Shown: one piece after another, positions 1-7,491 of the stretch
Position numbering within the stretch: the first letter of the stretch is position 1
Layout: every line of letters starts with the position of its first letter
Origin: Erysipelotrichaceae bacterium
GTDB taxonomy: Bacteria; Bacillota_I; Bacilli_A; Erysipelotrichales; Erysipelotrichaceae
Assembly: GCA_017428765.1 (NCBI GenBank)
Contig: JAFRQF010000018.1
Span: 1 to 55,839 of the forward strand
Length of the DNA: 55,839 bases
Direction: 5' to 3'
Program-made: the position numbers and the translations under genes
Notes under the pieces: model-generated
Seen by the model: the letters and a program-made list of their open reading frames with translations, nothing else
Database searches by the model: none
Told to the model about the DNA's origin: nothing

Positions 1-61
1 CCATTCATTTTCATAACAAAGATGATATCCATCTTCCTTTAATAATGCCTGAGCAAAGAAA

Positions 62-98
62 GACCGCAGTCATCATCGTAAACGATGAAGCTGCGGTC
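62..98. terminator. Perfect hairpin, possible bidirectional terminator
   Basis: GACCGCAG at 62-69 pairs with CTGCGGTC at 91-98, and the inner ATCATCGT/ACGATGA arms also pair, so nearly the whole segment folds. The minus-strand side is followed by TTTCTTT, the plus side by AAAACTC. It could end transcription entering from either side. No gene could be assigned to bases 1-226; a 40-codon open frame crosses the hairpin but has no recognisable content. Confidence 0.5.
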
Positions 99-169
99 AA
101 AACTCTTGATTCTGTGTCACATTAAGTTAGTGACATTACTCATTTAAGGCTATTTTATCGTCTATCGAA

Positions 170-192
170 AACCCCCGGATCGTCCGGGGGTT
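170..192 (-). terminator. GC-rich hairpin followed by T-run on minus strand
   Basis: A 10-bp perfect stem (AACCCCCGGA and its complement) closes a 3-nt loop. On the minus strand it is followed by TTTTCG, as in an intrinsic terminator. No minus-strand gene that would use it was found immediately to its right, so it may be left over from the rearrangement that created the neighbouring gene remnants. Confidence 0.4.
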
Positions 193-226
193 CGGTATAG
201 CTTCAGTGATGCACAGAATATTTATG

Positions 227-297
227 AAAAGCCCTCCTTACGATACACTTCAATTGCAGCCTGCCAGTTGCATTGAAAGGAAGCAAGGAGGACTTTT
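227..297. repeat. Long imperfect hairpin next to the integrase remnant
   Basis: Outer arms AAAAGcCCTCCTT (227-239) and AAGGAGGaCTTTT (285-297) pair over 13 bp with one mismatch. An inner stem pairs TTCAAT with ATTGAA, with a bulge. The structure ends just before the open frame of the tyrosine-recombinase remnant. It could be a terminator, a structured RNA or the end of a degraded mobile element; the sequence does not decide. Confidence 0.4.
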
Positions 298-305
298 ATA
301 TTTAA

Positions 306-779
306 ACAAAATATATATCCCCATCGTTATATAGCCAAAAATATAAAAAGTTTGTTGACGCAAACAACCTTACAGATGCCTGCGGAAACAAAATAACGCC
401 ACATGCATTGAGTCATAACATGGATTCTGTTGGCGTTCGTTCATCAATGGATATAGCAAGCTTGAGCAAGATGATGGGACACCCATCAAGAGCAATGACA
501 TCAGACACATACGCTGATGCAAACAAAGACGAAATGATTTTGGCATCAAACAAACTTAGTGATACCTTTAAGGCAGAAGGAGATTTCTTAGAAACAGACG
601 AATATAATAGAGACGATGCGCCTTTTCAAGAGGATGAAGAAGTTATAGATGAGCAATTCCGGCTAAGAGGGATTCTCAGAAAAAGGATGTGTGTGTCCGC
701 CCTTGCAGGGGCTATAGCTTATAATAAAACGGAAAGTCTTATGGTGATTTGGTGGTATACATCGGCTGTTCGGTACTGA
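306..779 (+). pseudogene. Tyrosine recombinase (integrase), C-terminal remnant
   Basis: The frame is open from 306 (the stop TAA is at 303) to TGA at 777-779. It encodes the end of a phage-type integrase: a 'TPHALSHN' segment equivalent to the HxLRH box, then 'LSKMMGHPS' and 'SDTYAD' with the catalytic-type Tyr. The conserved Arg of HxxR is replaced by Ser, the N-terminal core is missing, and no proper start codon or ribosome site exists (only an internal TTG at 408). After about base 690 the similarity is lost and the frame runs into permease debris. I read it as an inactive fossil of an integrated element. The residues are seen directly; loss of function is inferred. Confidence 0.65.
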
Positions 780-980
780 TCTCACCGATCTCATCCGTAC
801 TGGCTTCCGTATTCAATCTACTCGGCACTCGTCGGTTCGCTTTCGATGACACTGCTTTCACAGATCATGCTGATGCTCAATCTCAATTCGGGTATCGGAC
901 AGATGGTCAAGGCAGCCATATTCCTGCTTGTCGTCTACGCATCCATGTTCAACGCAAAGAAAGATATCCTACCAAGATAA
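780..980 (+). pseudogene. ABC sugar-type permease, C-terminal remnant
   Basis: Directly after the stop at 779 and in the same frame, about 65 codons read as the last membrane segments of a ribose/nucleoside-type ABC permease: hydrophobic 'YSIYSALVGSLSMTLLSQ', a 'NLNSGIGQMVKAA' loop, a final 'IFLLVVYASMF' helix and a polar tail ending at TAA 978-980. There is no start codon or SD, and the frame is broken upstream. It lies 24 nt before a substrate-binding lipoprotein of the matching transporter type, so it probably belonged to that ABC operon before a deletion joined it to the integrase fossil. Confidence 0.55.
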
Positions 981-1004
981 TCAACTAAGAAAAAGGAGGA
1001 AAAA

Positions 1005-2207
1005 ATGAGAAAATTCAGAAAAGCCTTAGTTTTACTCTTATCGCTTCTGATGGCACTTATACTCACAGCCTGTGCAGGCGGATCCAAAAAAGAAAAGGCA
1101 GACCCGAGCGCACAGACAGTCAAGATCGGTGTCTTGGTCTCTGATGTTACCAGTGCTGAAGCGTTATCCTTCCGCAATTACTATGAAAACTACATTCAGA
1201 AACAGTACAATGTGGAATTCATGTACTCAGATGAACTGAGTGATGCAGCCGCAGAACAGAGTGCGATCGACAACTTCATCGCCAACAACTGCAAGGCCAT
1301 CATCTCCTTTGCCTCATCGGACCGTCCGGCACAGATCGAAAAATGTGAAAGCGAAGGCATCTATTATGCAGTCGCTACCGGAATCCTGTCAAAGGAACAG
1401 TATGAACAGCATGAACAGTTCAAATCCTATGAGCACTATGTCGGTGCCATCGGACCGGATCTTGCAGCGGAATATCAGGCCGGTTATGACATGGCGTGGT
1501 ACTTCCTTGATGCAGGCTATAGAAAATTCGGTATGTTCACAGGTGCTTCCGTCAACTTAGTGGAAATGCACATCTACCGTGCAGCAGGCATGCTGAATGC
1601 TATGTGTGATGTAACAGGTGGTAACTACAAGGGTCAGACAGGTATAGGCATCGTTGGTCAGATCTTGCAGGACGGCGGCAACGTTGAAACCTGCGCCATC
1701 GGAGACGTCGAAATCAATGGTGTCGTTTCCGGCTATGACTTTGATGATGCGTGGTTTGGAAAACTCTCTGCTGTCGCAAACGCCGACAACATAGAAGCTT
1801 TGCTGGCGGTAGATTCCGGTCAGACGACGTTTGCCGGATTCAAACCGGATGACAAAGTCTTAGGCGATATCGGCTGCTACACTGCTGATTCTGTTGCACT
1901 GATTGAATCCGGTACGCTCAATTATCTCGCCGGCAAGTTCTCTGCTTCGATCGGTCCGATCTTCGCAGCGACTTTATCTGCAGTCTATGGACAGCCGATC
2001 AGAAACAATGACGGAAATGCATTTGCGCTTTCTCAGGGTTACTGGGTAGCAACAACTCCAAAAGTAGCAAAGAAGTACTTCGAAGTCGATTCTTCCACCA
2101 CTTCGCCGGCTTACACGAAAGAAAAGCTCGATACGCTCATCGGTGCAAGCTATGATGATTTCGCTAAATTCGTTGCAGCATACTCATTTGATGAAATAGA
2201 CAAATAA
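1005..2207 (+). CDS. Substrate-binding lipoprotein of a sugar-type ABC transporter
   Basis: A 400-residue protein with a lipoprotein signal ending in LTAC (Cys23). It then has a type-1 periplasmic-binding fold, which starts 'VKIGVLVSD', continues through 'CKAIISFASSD' and 'YHVG/AIGPD'-like segments, and ends with a C-terminal lobe. The start is fixed by AAGGAGG 7 nt upstream. The family delivers sugars, nucleosides or similar ligands to an ABC permease on the outer face of the membrane. Here the permease survives only as a C-terminal scrap upstream, and no ATPase gene is present, so the protein is an orphan unless served by a system elsewhere. The ligand cannot be predicted. Confidence 0.75.
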   Translation: MRKFRKALVLLLSLLMALILTACAGGSKKEKADPSAQTVKIGVLVSDVTSAEALSFRNYYENYIQKQYNVEFMYSDELSDAAAEQSAIDNFIANNCKAIISFASSDRPAQIEKCESEGIYYAVATGILSKEQYEQHEQFKSYEHYVGAIGPDLAAEYQAGYDMAWYFLDAGYRKFGMFTGASVNLVEMHIYRAAGMLNAMCDVTGGNYKGQTGIGIVGQILQDGGNVETCAIGDVEINGVVSGYDFDDAWFGKLSAVANADNIEALLAVDSGQTTFAGFKPDDKVLGDIGCYTADSVALIESGTLNYLAGKFSASIGPIFAATLSAVYGQPIRNNDGNAFALSQGYWVATTPKVAKKYFEVDSSTTSPAYTKEKLDTLIGASYDDFAKFVAAYSFDEIDK

Positions 2208-2223
2208 TCTTATCAATTACAAA

Positions 2224-2263
2224 GTTGACACTCCCCACGAATAAATCCGGGGGGAGTGTCAAC
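2224..2263. repeat. 13-bp perfect inverted repeat without T-run
   Basis: GTTGACACTCCCC (2224-2236) and its exact complement (2251-2263) flank a 14-nt loop. No T-tract follows on the plus strand (AACGAGTGGG), so it is not a standard terminator. It sits just after the orphan lipoprotein gene and could be an mRNA 3'-end stabiliser or a trace of a mobile-element end. Confidence 0.5.
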
Positions 2264-2293
2264 GAGTGGGAATAAACCAGAAACAAACAACAA

Positions 2294-2323
2294 GCACCGG
2301 CAATAACGCTGGTGCTTTTCTTC
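2294..2323 (+). terminator. Intrinsic terminator downstream of the binding lipoprotein
   Basis: GCACCGGC (2294-2301) pairs with GCTGGTGC (2308-2315) over a 6-nt AATAAC loop, followed by TTTTCTTC. It probably ends transcription of the lipoprotein gene. The rest of 2208-2562 holds only another imperfect hairpin (GATCAGTGCTGC / GCAGCATTGATC, about 2430-2463) and no convincing gene. Confidence 0.65.
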
Positions 2324-2520
2324 ACGACGACAGTAACAATTTCAAAACGCGGACGCTTAATATATCCGGTCAAATCATCCGTTATTGATGAACAAAGCAA
2401 CAGGGAGATCCGGCGACTGAAGATCCGGGATCAGTGCTGCGCTATTTCGTTGCAGCATTGATCCGTGTTAAAAAAGACAAGCGGATCAATGCTTCAGCAG
2501 ATTGAAAAACAAAACACAAG

Positions 2521-2556
2521 AAGTCTCACGCATTGGAAATCTGACATGAGGCTTTT
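2521..2556. terminator. Hairpin downstream of the MFS gene
   Basis: AAGTCTCA (2521-2528) pairs with TGAGGCTT (2547-2554, one G-U pair), followed by TTTTTATA on the plus strand; the minus strand shows CTTCTTGTGTTTTG. It lies 7 nt beyond the stop of the minus-strand MFS gene and probably works for that gene or in both directions. Confidence 0.5.
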
Positions 2557-2562
2557 TATATG

Positions 2563-3717
2563 TTATGAAGATCTTTTTCGGGAATAGAGCCAGTAGACCG
2601 GAATGCACAGTGCAAGCATTGCCGCATAGATATCAAACAGAACCCCATATCCCTTGGAAGAGATGACGAAAGCACCGATGGCAGGCCCCAGAACATTGCC
2701 CAGGTCCATGCCGATGTAGCAGCTTCCGGAAGCGACGCCGCTGTGGTCCAGTCCGAGCTTGCGGACGGAATCGACCTGAATGGCCGAGGATCCGCTGCCC
2801 TGCCCGATCGCTTTCAAGACGGAGGCGATCAGCACAGGGATAAGGGAATAAGACCTGCCGAAGCACAAGGCAAAAGCGATGGAGATGATGAAGGCCGGGT
2901 AGATGGTCCAAGCCGTCCCCTTCCGGTCGAGCCACCTGCCGGTAAACGGCTTGGTCAGGATCGTAGCGATCGATCCGACAGTATAGAACAGAGAGATACC
3001 GGAGATGCCGCGGCTGTTTCCGAAGTCCTTGAGATAGTAGAGCAGGATACCGTTGCCGATCGAAAGCATCCCGATCAGAAAAACATACATCGTCAGTTCC
3101 GGCGCAAAGAAGTTCTCGAAACGGAAGACGAACTTCTTTCTGTTTCCCGCGTTCCTTGGCTGATAAGGGATCAGGTAGGTCAATATGGCACAAAGCAGGT
3201 TCAAGAGACTTGCCCAGACAAAGATCTGTTCCATGCCGAAGCGCTCATCGATGAAGTCTCCCAGCTGCGGTCCGATCATGGTCGACACGACCGTGCCGAT
3301 GCCGATGTAGCTGAGGCCTTCTCCCAGTCTGTCCAAAGGCAGGAAGTCCGCTCCAAAGGCCATCGATACGGTACCGCTCAAAGAGAACGCGATACCGTTG
3401 AGGATACGGACGAAGATGATCATCAAAACGGTATCGGCCTTCGAATACAGAAGCAGACAAACGATCGACAGGACATAAGAGAGTATCATCAGGTGTTTCT
3501 TGTTGAAGCGGTCACTGGCAGCTCCGGAAAAAGGTCTTCCGAAGAGAGCGACCAGGCTCATCAGGGATGAAATGATACCGGTCAGTTCCATCGGTGCACC
3601 TCTGGAGACAAGGAAGGCGGGAAGGATGGGATTCACCATGTATGAGGCGGCTCCGCTGATGACGCTCATAAGCAGCACCATCAGGAAGGGAAGCGTAAAG
3701 ATCTTGTTTCTGTTCAT
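2563..3717 (-). CDS. MFS transporter, 12-helix
   Basis: A 384-residue integral membrane protein with the major facilitator layout. The conserved loop after helix 2 reads 'GRPFSGAASDRFNKKH', matching the GxxxDRxxRR motif, and the second half repeats it as 'TKPFTGRWLDRKG'. Length and motifs fit the small drug/sugar-efflux MFS type. The ATG is preceded by GGAGAA about 6 nt away. The gene is monocistronic and divergent from the double hydrolase gene. It probably exports a small hydrophobic or sugar-like compound by proton antiport; the substrate is unknown and no linked regulator is visible. Confidence 0.8.
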   Translation of the reverse strand: MNRNKIFTLPFLMVLLMSVISGAASYMVNPILPAFLVSRGAPMELTGIISSLMSLVALFGRPFSGAASDRFNKKHLMILSYVLSIVCLLLYSKADTVLMIIFVRILNGIAFSLSGTVSMAFGADFLPLDRLGEGLSYIGIGTVVSTMIGPQLGDFIDERFGMEQIFVWASLLNLLCAILTYLIPYQPRNAGNRKKFVFRFENFFAPELTMYVFLIGMLSIGNGILLYYLKDFGNSRGISGISLFYTVGSIATILTKPFTGRWLDRKGTAWTIYPAFIISIAFALCFGRSYSLIPVLIASVLKAIGQGSGSSAIQVDSVRKLGLDHSGVASGSCYIGMDLGNVLGPAIGAFVISSKGYGVLFDIYAAMLALCIPVYWLYSRKRSS

Positions 3718-3880
3718 AGAGATTCTCCGACAGCCTCATTGTAGGAAATATGACAGAGAAAGTATTTTGAATATGTGGAAAGCTCTTTTGAAATACTTTT
3801 TTGGAAAAACATCATAGATGATTTAATGAAGCAAGATCTCAAATGGCCAACAATAAGGATGACAAAAAGGAGAAAAAACA

Positions 3881-5551
3881 ATGAATGCGATCAGAACAGT
3901 ACTAACGCAAGAGACGAAAGACGGCGGATACATCACCACTTTGAAGATCGACGGCCATGACATATTCGTCTATCAGCCGCTCGATACGATGTGCGGTGAC
4001 ATCATCAACTACGGCTATTCGGCGCCATTACTGATAGTAGCGGGTGATGCGGCCTATACAACGGAAGAAGCCGTCGCTTATGCGCAAGAAAGCGGGCTGG
4101 CCCGGATCGCTGCGGAAAACGGCGGGTCGGTGGTCTTCCTCAATCCGCTGAAGACCTGGGAAGAAGAAAGACCGGGTCTCTATGAGAACATCATCGCCAA
4201 GACGAGGATCAAACAATGGGGATTTAATCACGGGATCCTGTATGACGACAAGATCCCAAGGACCCCTTTTGAAGCCAAGGCGATGGAACAGGAAGGCTTC
4301 GATCATGAACCGGAATACTTCATCTTCGGTTCCCCGGTCGCTGCCTACATCTATGCGAAAGGAAGAGGTGCCGACTACTTTGCGAGATACTATCTGAAAA
4401 AGATCAGCGGCAAGTCTTCGATGGGTGACCTCGGGATGGCGGATATCACGATGACAGCGATCACGCTGGAAGGGCTAAGCGTCGTTCCAAGTGTGGAGTG
4501 TGATGATATCAGTATCGTCTCTGTAAATAATTCCAAAGAGGTCAACGAAGTCCTGCTTTCAAGCAGGAACAGGGTCGCTGTCTGCGGGAAGCTCGATGTC
4601 ATCGATCAGTATGACAGATACATCGGAGACTACAAACGCTGGGCAGGCAGGATCCGAAGGTCGCTCAACTGCCGCAAGGAAGGCATCGTGATGAAGCCGG
4701 AGCGGATGATCGTTCAGACTTCTGCTGACAACAGACAGTTCGAGGAAGCGGAACATGAAGTCGGATATGTGCTGTTCTATGATGAGAAGATCGACCTTAA
4801 GGATAACGAACATCCGATCCCCCTGCTTCTGTGTTTCCATGGCGGAGGAGATACGGCCATCGCGACAGCGATCATCGGGGAATGGCCGCAGATCGCCAAA
4901 GAGAACGGATTCCTTTTATGTGCGGTGGAGATGCATATGGGCGTCACTGCCAGCGAGACGATGCAGATCGTTGAGAAACTGGAAGAAAGATATGCGATCG
5001 ATAAAGGAAAGATCTATGCGACCGGCTTCTCCATGGGCGGCATCAAGACCTGGGACATGTATCAGGAATATCCGGAATCCTTTGCAGCCCTTGCACCAAT
5101 GTGTGCGACGGTCGATGTAGGAGAGAATACTCAGTTTTCCAAGGCTTTAAGAGTCAATGAAGATGTGATGGTGCCGATCTTCTACGTCGGAGGAGAAGAA
5201 TCTCCGCTGGCAGAACTTCCGTTCCAGGAAGGAAAGTGTTTCGAACGGGTCAGACACACATTCAAGGTGAACGGCGTCAGAAAGGCGTATGATGCGGATA
5301 AAGAGGATCAAGGCAGCTGGGCAGATCCGATCTACGGTGTCAAAGGCGATGAAGAAGAGATCCTGTACGATCCGGATTTCGAAGGAAGTGCCACCCATGT
5401 GCGTTCCTTCTTCAGCAATGACGGAAACATCTATACGAAGTTCATCTCGATCTCCAAACAGAAGCACGAGATCCGTCCTTATACCTGCCGCCTGGCATAT
5501 GACTTCATGAAACAGTTCTCCCGCAGGAACGGAAAGATCGTCAGGGAATGA
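3881..5551 (+). CDS. Two-domain alpha/beta hydrolase, PHB-depolymerase/esterase-like C-terminal half
   Basis: A 556-residue cytosolic protein without a signal peptide. The C-terminal half (about 310-540) has an esterase core: 'LLLCFHGGGD' (oxyanion region), 'GFSMGG' with the nucleophile Ser384, and a late His529 in 'KQKHEIRP'. The N-terminal half looks like a second, weaker hydrolase fold: 'APLLIVAGDAA', 'SVVFLNPL' and 'FIFGSPVAA', where Ser would be in the elbow position. The start follows AAAGGAG 9 nt upstream. Polyester/feruloyl-type esterases of this family cleave esters, but they are usually secreted and single-domain. The substrate is unknown. The gene stands alone and has a weak terminator at 5703. 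Confidence 0.65.
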   Translation: MNAIRTVLTQETKDGGYITTLKIDGHDIFVYQPLDTMCGDIINYGYSAPLLIVAGDAAYTTEEAVAYAQESGLARIAAENGGSVVFLNPLKTWEEERPGLYENIIAKTRIKQWGFNHGILYDDKIPRTPFEAKAMEQEGFDHEPEYFIFGSPVAAYIYAKGRGADYFARYYLKKISGKSSMGDLGMADITMTAITLEGLSVVPSVECDDISIVSVNNSKEVNEVLLSSRNRVAVCGKLDVIDQYDRYIGDYKRWAGRIRRSLNCRKEGIVMKPERMIVQTSADNRQFEEAEHEVGYVLFYDEKIDLKDNEHPIPLLLCFHGGGDTAIATAIIGEWPQIAKENGFLLCAVEMHMGVTASETMQIVEKLEERYAIDKGKIYATGFSMGGIKTWDMYQEYPESFAALAPMCATVDVGENTQFSKALRVNEDVMVPIFYVGGEESPLAELPFQEGKCFERVRHTFKVNGVRKAYDADKEDQGSWADPIYGVKGDEEEILYDPDFEGSATHVRSFFSNDGNIYTKFISISKQKHEIRPYTCRLAYDFMKQFSRRNGKIVRE

Positions 5552-5702
5552 TCGCTCCGGCAAGAGAGGATCGAAGTAATCCTGCGTATCCTCACCCTGC
5601 TGAAGAGCTGTTCAAAAAAATCTGGTAAACGATTTTTGTTTTCTTCAAACAGAGCAGCATCATTTTCATCAGCGATCCTGTTATCATAGATCGCTTCTTC
5701 AT

Positions 5703-5729
5703 AGACAGAGTTGATCTCTGTCTCTCTTT
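5703..5729 (+). terminator. Hairpin downstream of the double hydrolase
   Basis: AGACAGAG (5703-5710) and CTCTGTCT (5716-5723) form a perfect 8-bp stem with loop TTGAT, followed by CTCTTTA. The T-run is modest. The rest of 5552-5776 contains no gene that I can support. Confidence 0.5.
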
Positions 5730-5776
5730 AGTATTGTTTATTATTGTTTATCAATCGGACAGGGAGAGATGATTGC

Positions 5777-5817
5777 TTGCGAAAACAGAAGCATGTCGAT
5801 ATAATAACAAGTGTTAT
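5777..5817 (+). promoter_or_regulatory. Promoter with palindromic operator of the tetR-CPBP operon
   Basis: TTGCGA (5777-5782), 17 nt, then TATAAT (5800-5805) form a good sigma-A promoter. The perfect palindrome ATAACA-AG-TGTTAT (5804-5817) overlaps the -10 element and the start site. That is the expected place for autorepression by the TetR-type regulator encoded 20 nt further on. The sites are visible; binding is inferred. Confidence 0.65.
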
Positions 5818-5837
5818 AGTATTATAAGGTGACAGCG

Positions 5838-6377
5838 ATGCCAAAAAGACCAACGACAACAAAAGAGGCGATGACGGAAGGCGCGTTCGATCTGATCAGA
5901 AAACAGGGACAGGAAGCCCTGACGGTGAGAAACCTTGCGTCTTTCCTGGGATGTTCCACGCAGCCGATCATGTACCAGTTCCCTGATACGGCTGTTCTGA
6001 AGGACCTTGTCTATCAGAAAGCGGACGAATTCCACACTGCATATATCCTGGCCGGTGAAGATCTTCTGGAGATCGGGCTTCGGTATATCCGTTTTGCGAA
6101 AGAAGAACCGCACCTGTTTCAGTTCCTTTTTCAGTCCGGTCGTTTTTCCGGTCTGACTTTGGAAGATCTGATCCGGGCACCTGAGATGACTGACGTCCTT
6201 GCGGCGGTAAGTGCGGAACAAGGCCTTACACCGGAACAGGCAGTTTCCTTTTTTGAACCGTTTGCGGCACTCGTGCACGGCTACGCAAGCCTGATCGCAA
6301 ACAACGCTATGGAATACGATCCCGAAGAGATCAAAACAGCACTGATCGCAGTTGCGGAAGGATTAGAGAGGAAGTAA
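5838..6377 (+). CDS. TetR-family transcriptional regulator
   Basis: A 179-residue regulator. The N-terminal helix-turn-helix reads from 'TTKEAMTEGAFDLIRKQG' through 'LTVRNLASFLGCSTQPIMY', with the recognition helix at roughly residues 37-47. The remainder is the ligand/dimer domain. A GTG three codons upstream (5829) is possible, but the ATG at 5838 is preferred because AAGGTG lies 7 nt before it. The gene is followed after 5 nt by a CPBP protease, so the two form one operon. It probably represses this operon through the palindrome at 5804-5817. The effector is unknown. Confidence 0.8.
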   Translation: MPKRPTTTKEAMTEGAFDLIRKQGQEALTVRNLASFLGCSTQPIMYQFPDTAVLKDLVYQKADEFHTAYILAGEDLLEIGLRYIRFAKEEPHLFQFLFQSGRFSGLTLEDLIRAPEMTDVLAAVSAEQGLTPEQAVSFFEPFAALVHGYASLIANNAMEYDPEEIKTALIAVAEGLERK

Positions 6378-6382
6378 AGAAT

Positions 6383-7120
6383 ATGATGAAAATCTATAAG
6401 AAAAGTGAGATCACATTTGCGATCTTCTGGATCGTACTCTACACGGTTTCTATGAGCTGTCTGCGAAACCTCGGAGATGACAGCCCGTATATGATGATCG
6501 GCCTGATCGTGATCTCCGCTTTGATGTTCCTGTTCGTCTTTAAAAACGGGCTGATGGAAAAATACGGTCTGTCCGGCTGGCCCGGAAACAGCCGGGTGAT
6601 GCTGTGGCTTTTGCCGCTGTGGTTCATCACGACACTCAATCTCTGGGGCGGTATCAAGCCTCTGTATCCCATGCCGGGACAGCTGTTCGCTGTCATATCC
6701 ATGGCATTTGTCGGCTTTGCTGAAGAACTGATCTTCCGGGGCTTCCTGTTCAAGGCCATGCTGAAAGACGGCGATGTCATAACAGCGGTGGTCGTCTCTG
6801 CCGTGACCTTTGGGCTTGGACACATCGCAAATCTGTTTACCGGACACGAGCTGGCGGAAACACTCATGCAGATCACCTTTGCAATCAGCTATGGGTTCCT
6901 TGTTACGATGGTGTTTTACAAGGGCGGGAGTCTGCTCCCTTGTATCCTGTCTCACAGTCTGGTCGATGTGTTTGCGCAATTTGCGGCGCAGGACGCTTCC
7001 CCTTTGCTGAACTGGATCGTTCACGGCATTATGATTGTGCTGGTGGCACTGTATTGTCTGTACCTGGCAAAACGCGTGGATACACCACCGGTCAACAGGG
7101 TCGAAAGACAAAAAGCATAA
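6383..7120 (+). CDS. CPBP-family intramembrane metalloprotease (CAAX/Abi type)
   Basis: A 245-residue protein with about 6-8 hydrophobic segments. It carries the family signature EE-x3-R ('EELIFRG', Glu114-Glu115), the second motif 'FGLGH' (His147) and 'HSLVD' (His191), which together bind the catalytic metal. These membrane proteases cleave peptides or are used in bacteriocin self-immunity. The start ATGATG follows GAGGAAG at the end of the tetR gene. Operon linkage to a TetR regulator suggests induced expression by a small molecule or membrane stress. The substrate is unknown. Confidence 0.8.
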   Translation: MMKIYKKSEITFAIFWIVLYTVSMSCLRNLGDDSPYMMIGLIVISALMFLFVFKNGLMEKYGLSGWPGNSRVMLWLLPLWFITTLNLWGGIKPLYPMPGQLFAVISMAFVGFAEELIFRGFLFKAMLKDGDVITAVVVSAVTFGLGHIANLFTGHELAETLMQITFAISYGFLVTMVFYKGGSLLPCILSHSLVDVFAQFAAQDASPLLNWIVHGIMIVLVALYCLYLAKRVDTPPVNRVERQKA

Positions 7121-7193
7121 GGCGAAGCTTACGGATAAGAAGAAAGCCCGATGACAGAAAAGTCCTGTCGGGCAGGAAGGATCTGAAATCATC

Positions 7194-7241
7194 AAAAAGC
7201 TGTTACGCAATGACGTTCCGGTCAGCTCGTATCAGCTTTTT
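7194..7241. terminator. Bidirectional terminator between the CPBP gene and the small minus ORF
   Basis: AAAAAGCTG (7194-7202) pairs with CAGCTTTTT (7233-7241) around a long loop. The plus side ends in TTTTTC and the minus side in TTTTTGATG. It lies directly after the stop of the small minus-strand membrane ORF (7243) and also serves the CPBP operon. Confidence 0.6.
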
Positions 7242-7242
7242 C

Positions 7243-7343
7243 TTATAGACAAAACAAGCGGATACAGAACAAACTGTAAATGACTGCGATGGCTGCCGTG
7301 ATCAGCGGGTATTTTTTAGAAACAGGATATATTTTCTTAACAT
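7243..7343 (-). pseudogene. Tiny single-helix membrane peptide with a frameshift in an A6 run
   Basis: The ATG at 7343 is preceded by AAGGAGG with a 6-nt spacer. The frame gives 13 residues (MLRKYILFLKNTR) and stops. At the A6 run (complement of 7312-7317) a +1 shift restores an open frame that continues as 'KYPLITAAIAVIY...' through a hydrophobic helix and stops at TAA 7243-7245, one base before a terminator. The restored product would be 33 residues, a basic N-terminus plus one membrane span. It could be a true pseudogene, a slippage-dependent gene or a sequencing error in the homopolymer. The function is unknown. Confidence 0.45.
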
Positions 7344-7491
7344 CGTCGTGCCTCCTTATGAAGAAGATCGATTCGATTGTAGAAAAACAGATCAGAATAC
7401 ACGAACAAAGTGATCTAAGCTTTTTTGCTTTTCTTTTGTAATAAAGGACGATCCCTGTTTTGTGTGTGATGAAGTGATAGAATGATGACGT

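Noticed and set aside
1..125. Open plus-strand frame of about 40 codons running in from the left edge
   Set aside because: It has no recognisable content and crosses a perfect hairpin; too short to call a gene end.
2743..3570. Long plus-strand open frame opposite the MFS gene
   Set aside because: Its composition (Arg/Asp/Gly rich, no SD) is that of an antisense shadow; the MFS reading has clear family motifs.
6281..7210. 309-codon minus-strand frame opposite the TetR/CPBP genes
   Set aside because: His/Gln-rich antisense of two well-supported genes; no start signal.
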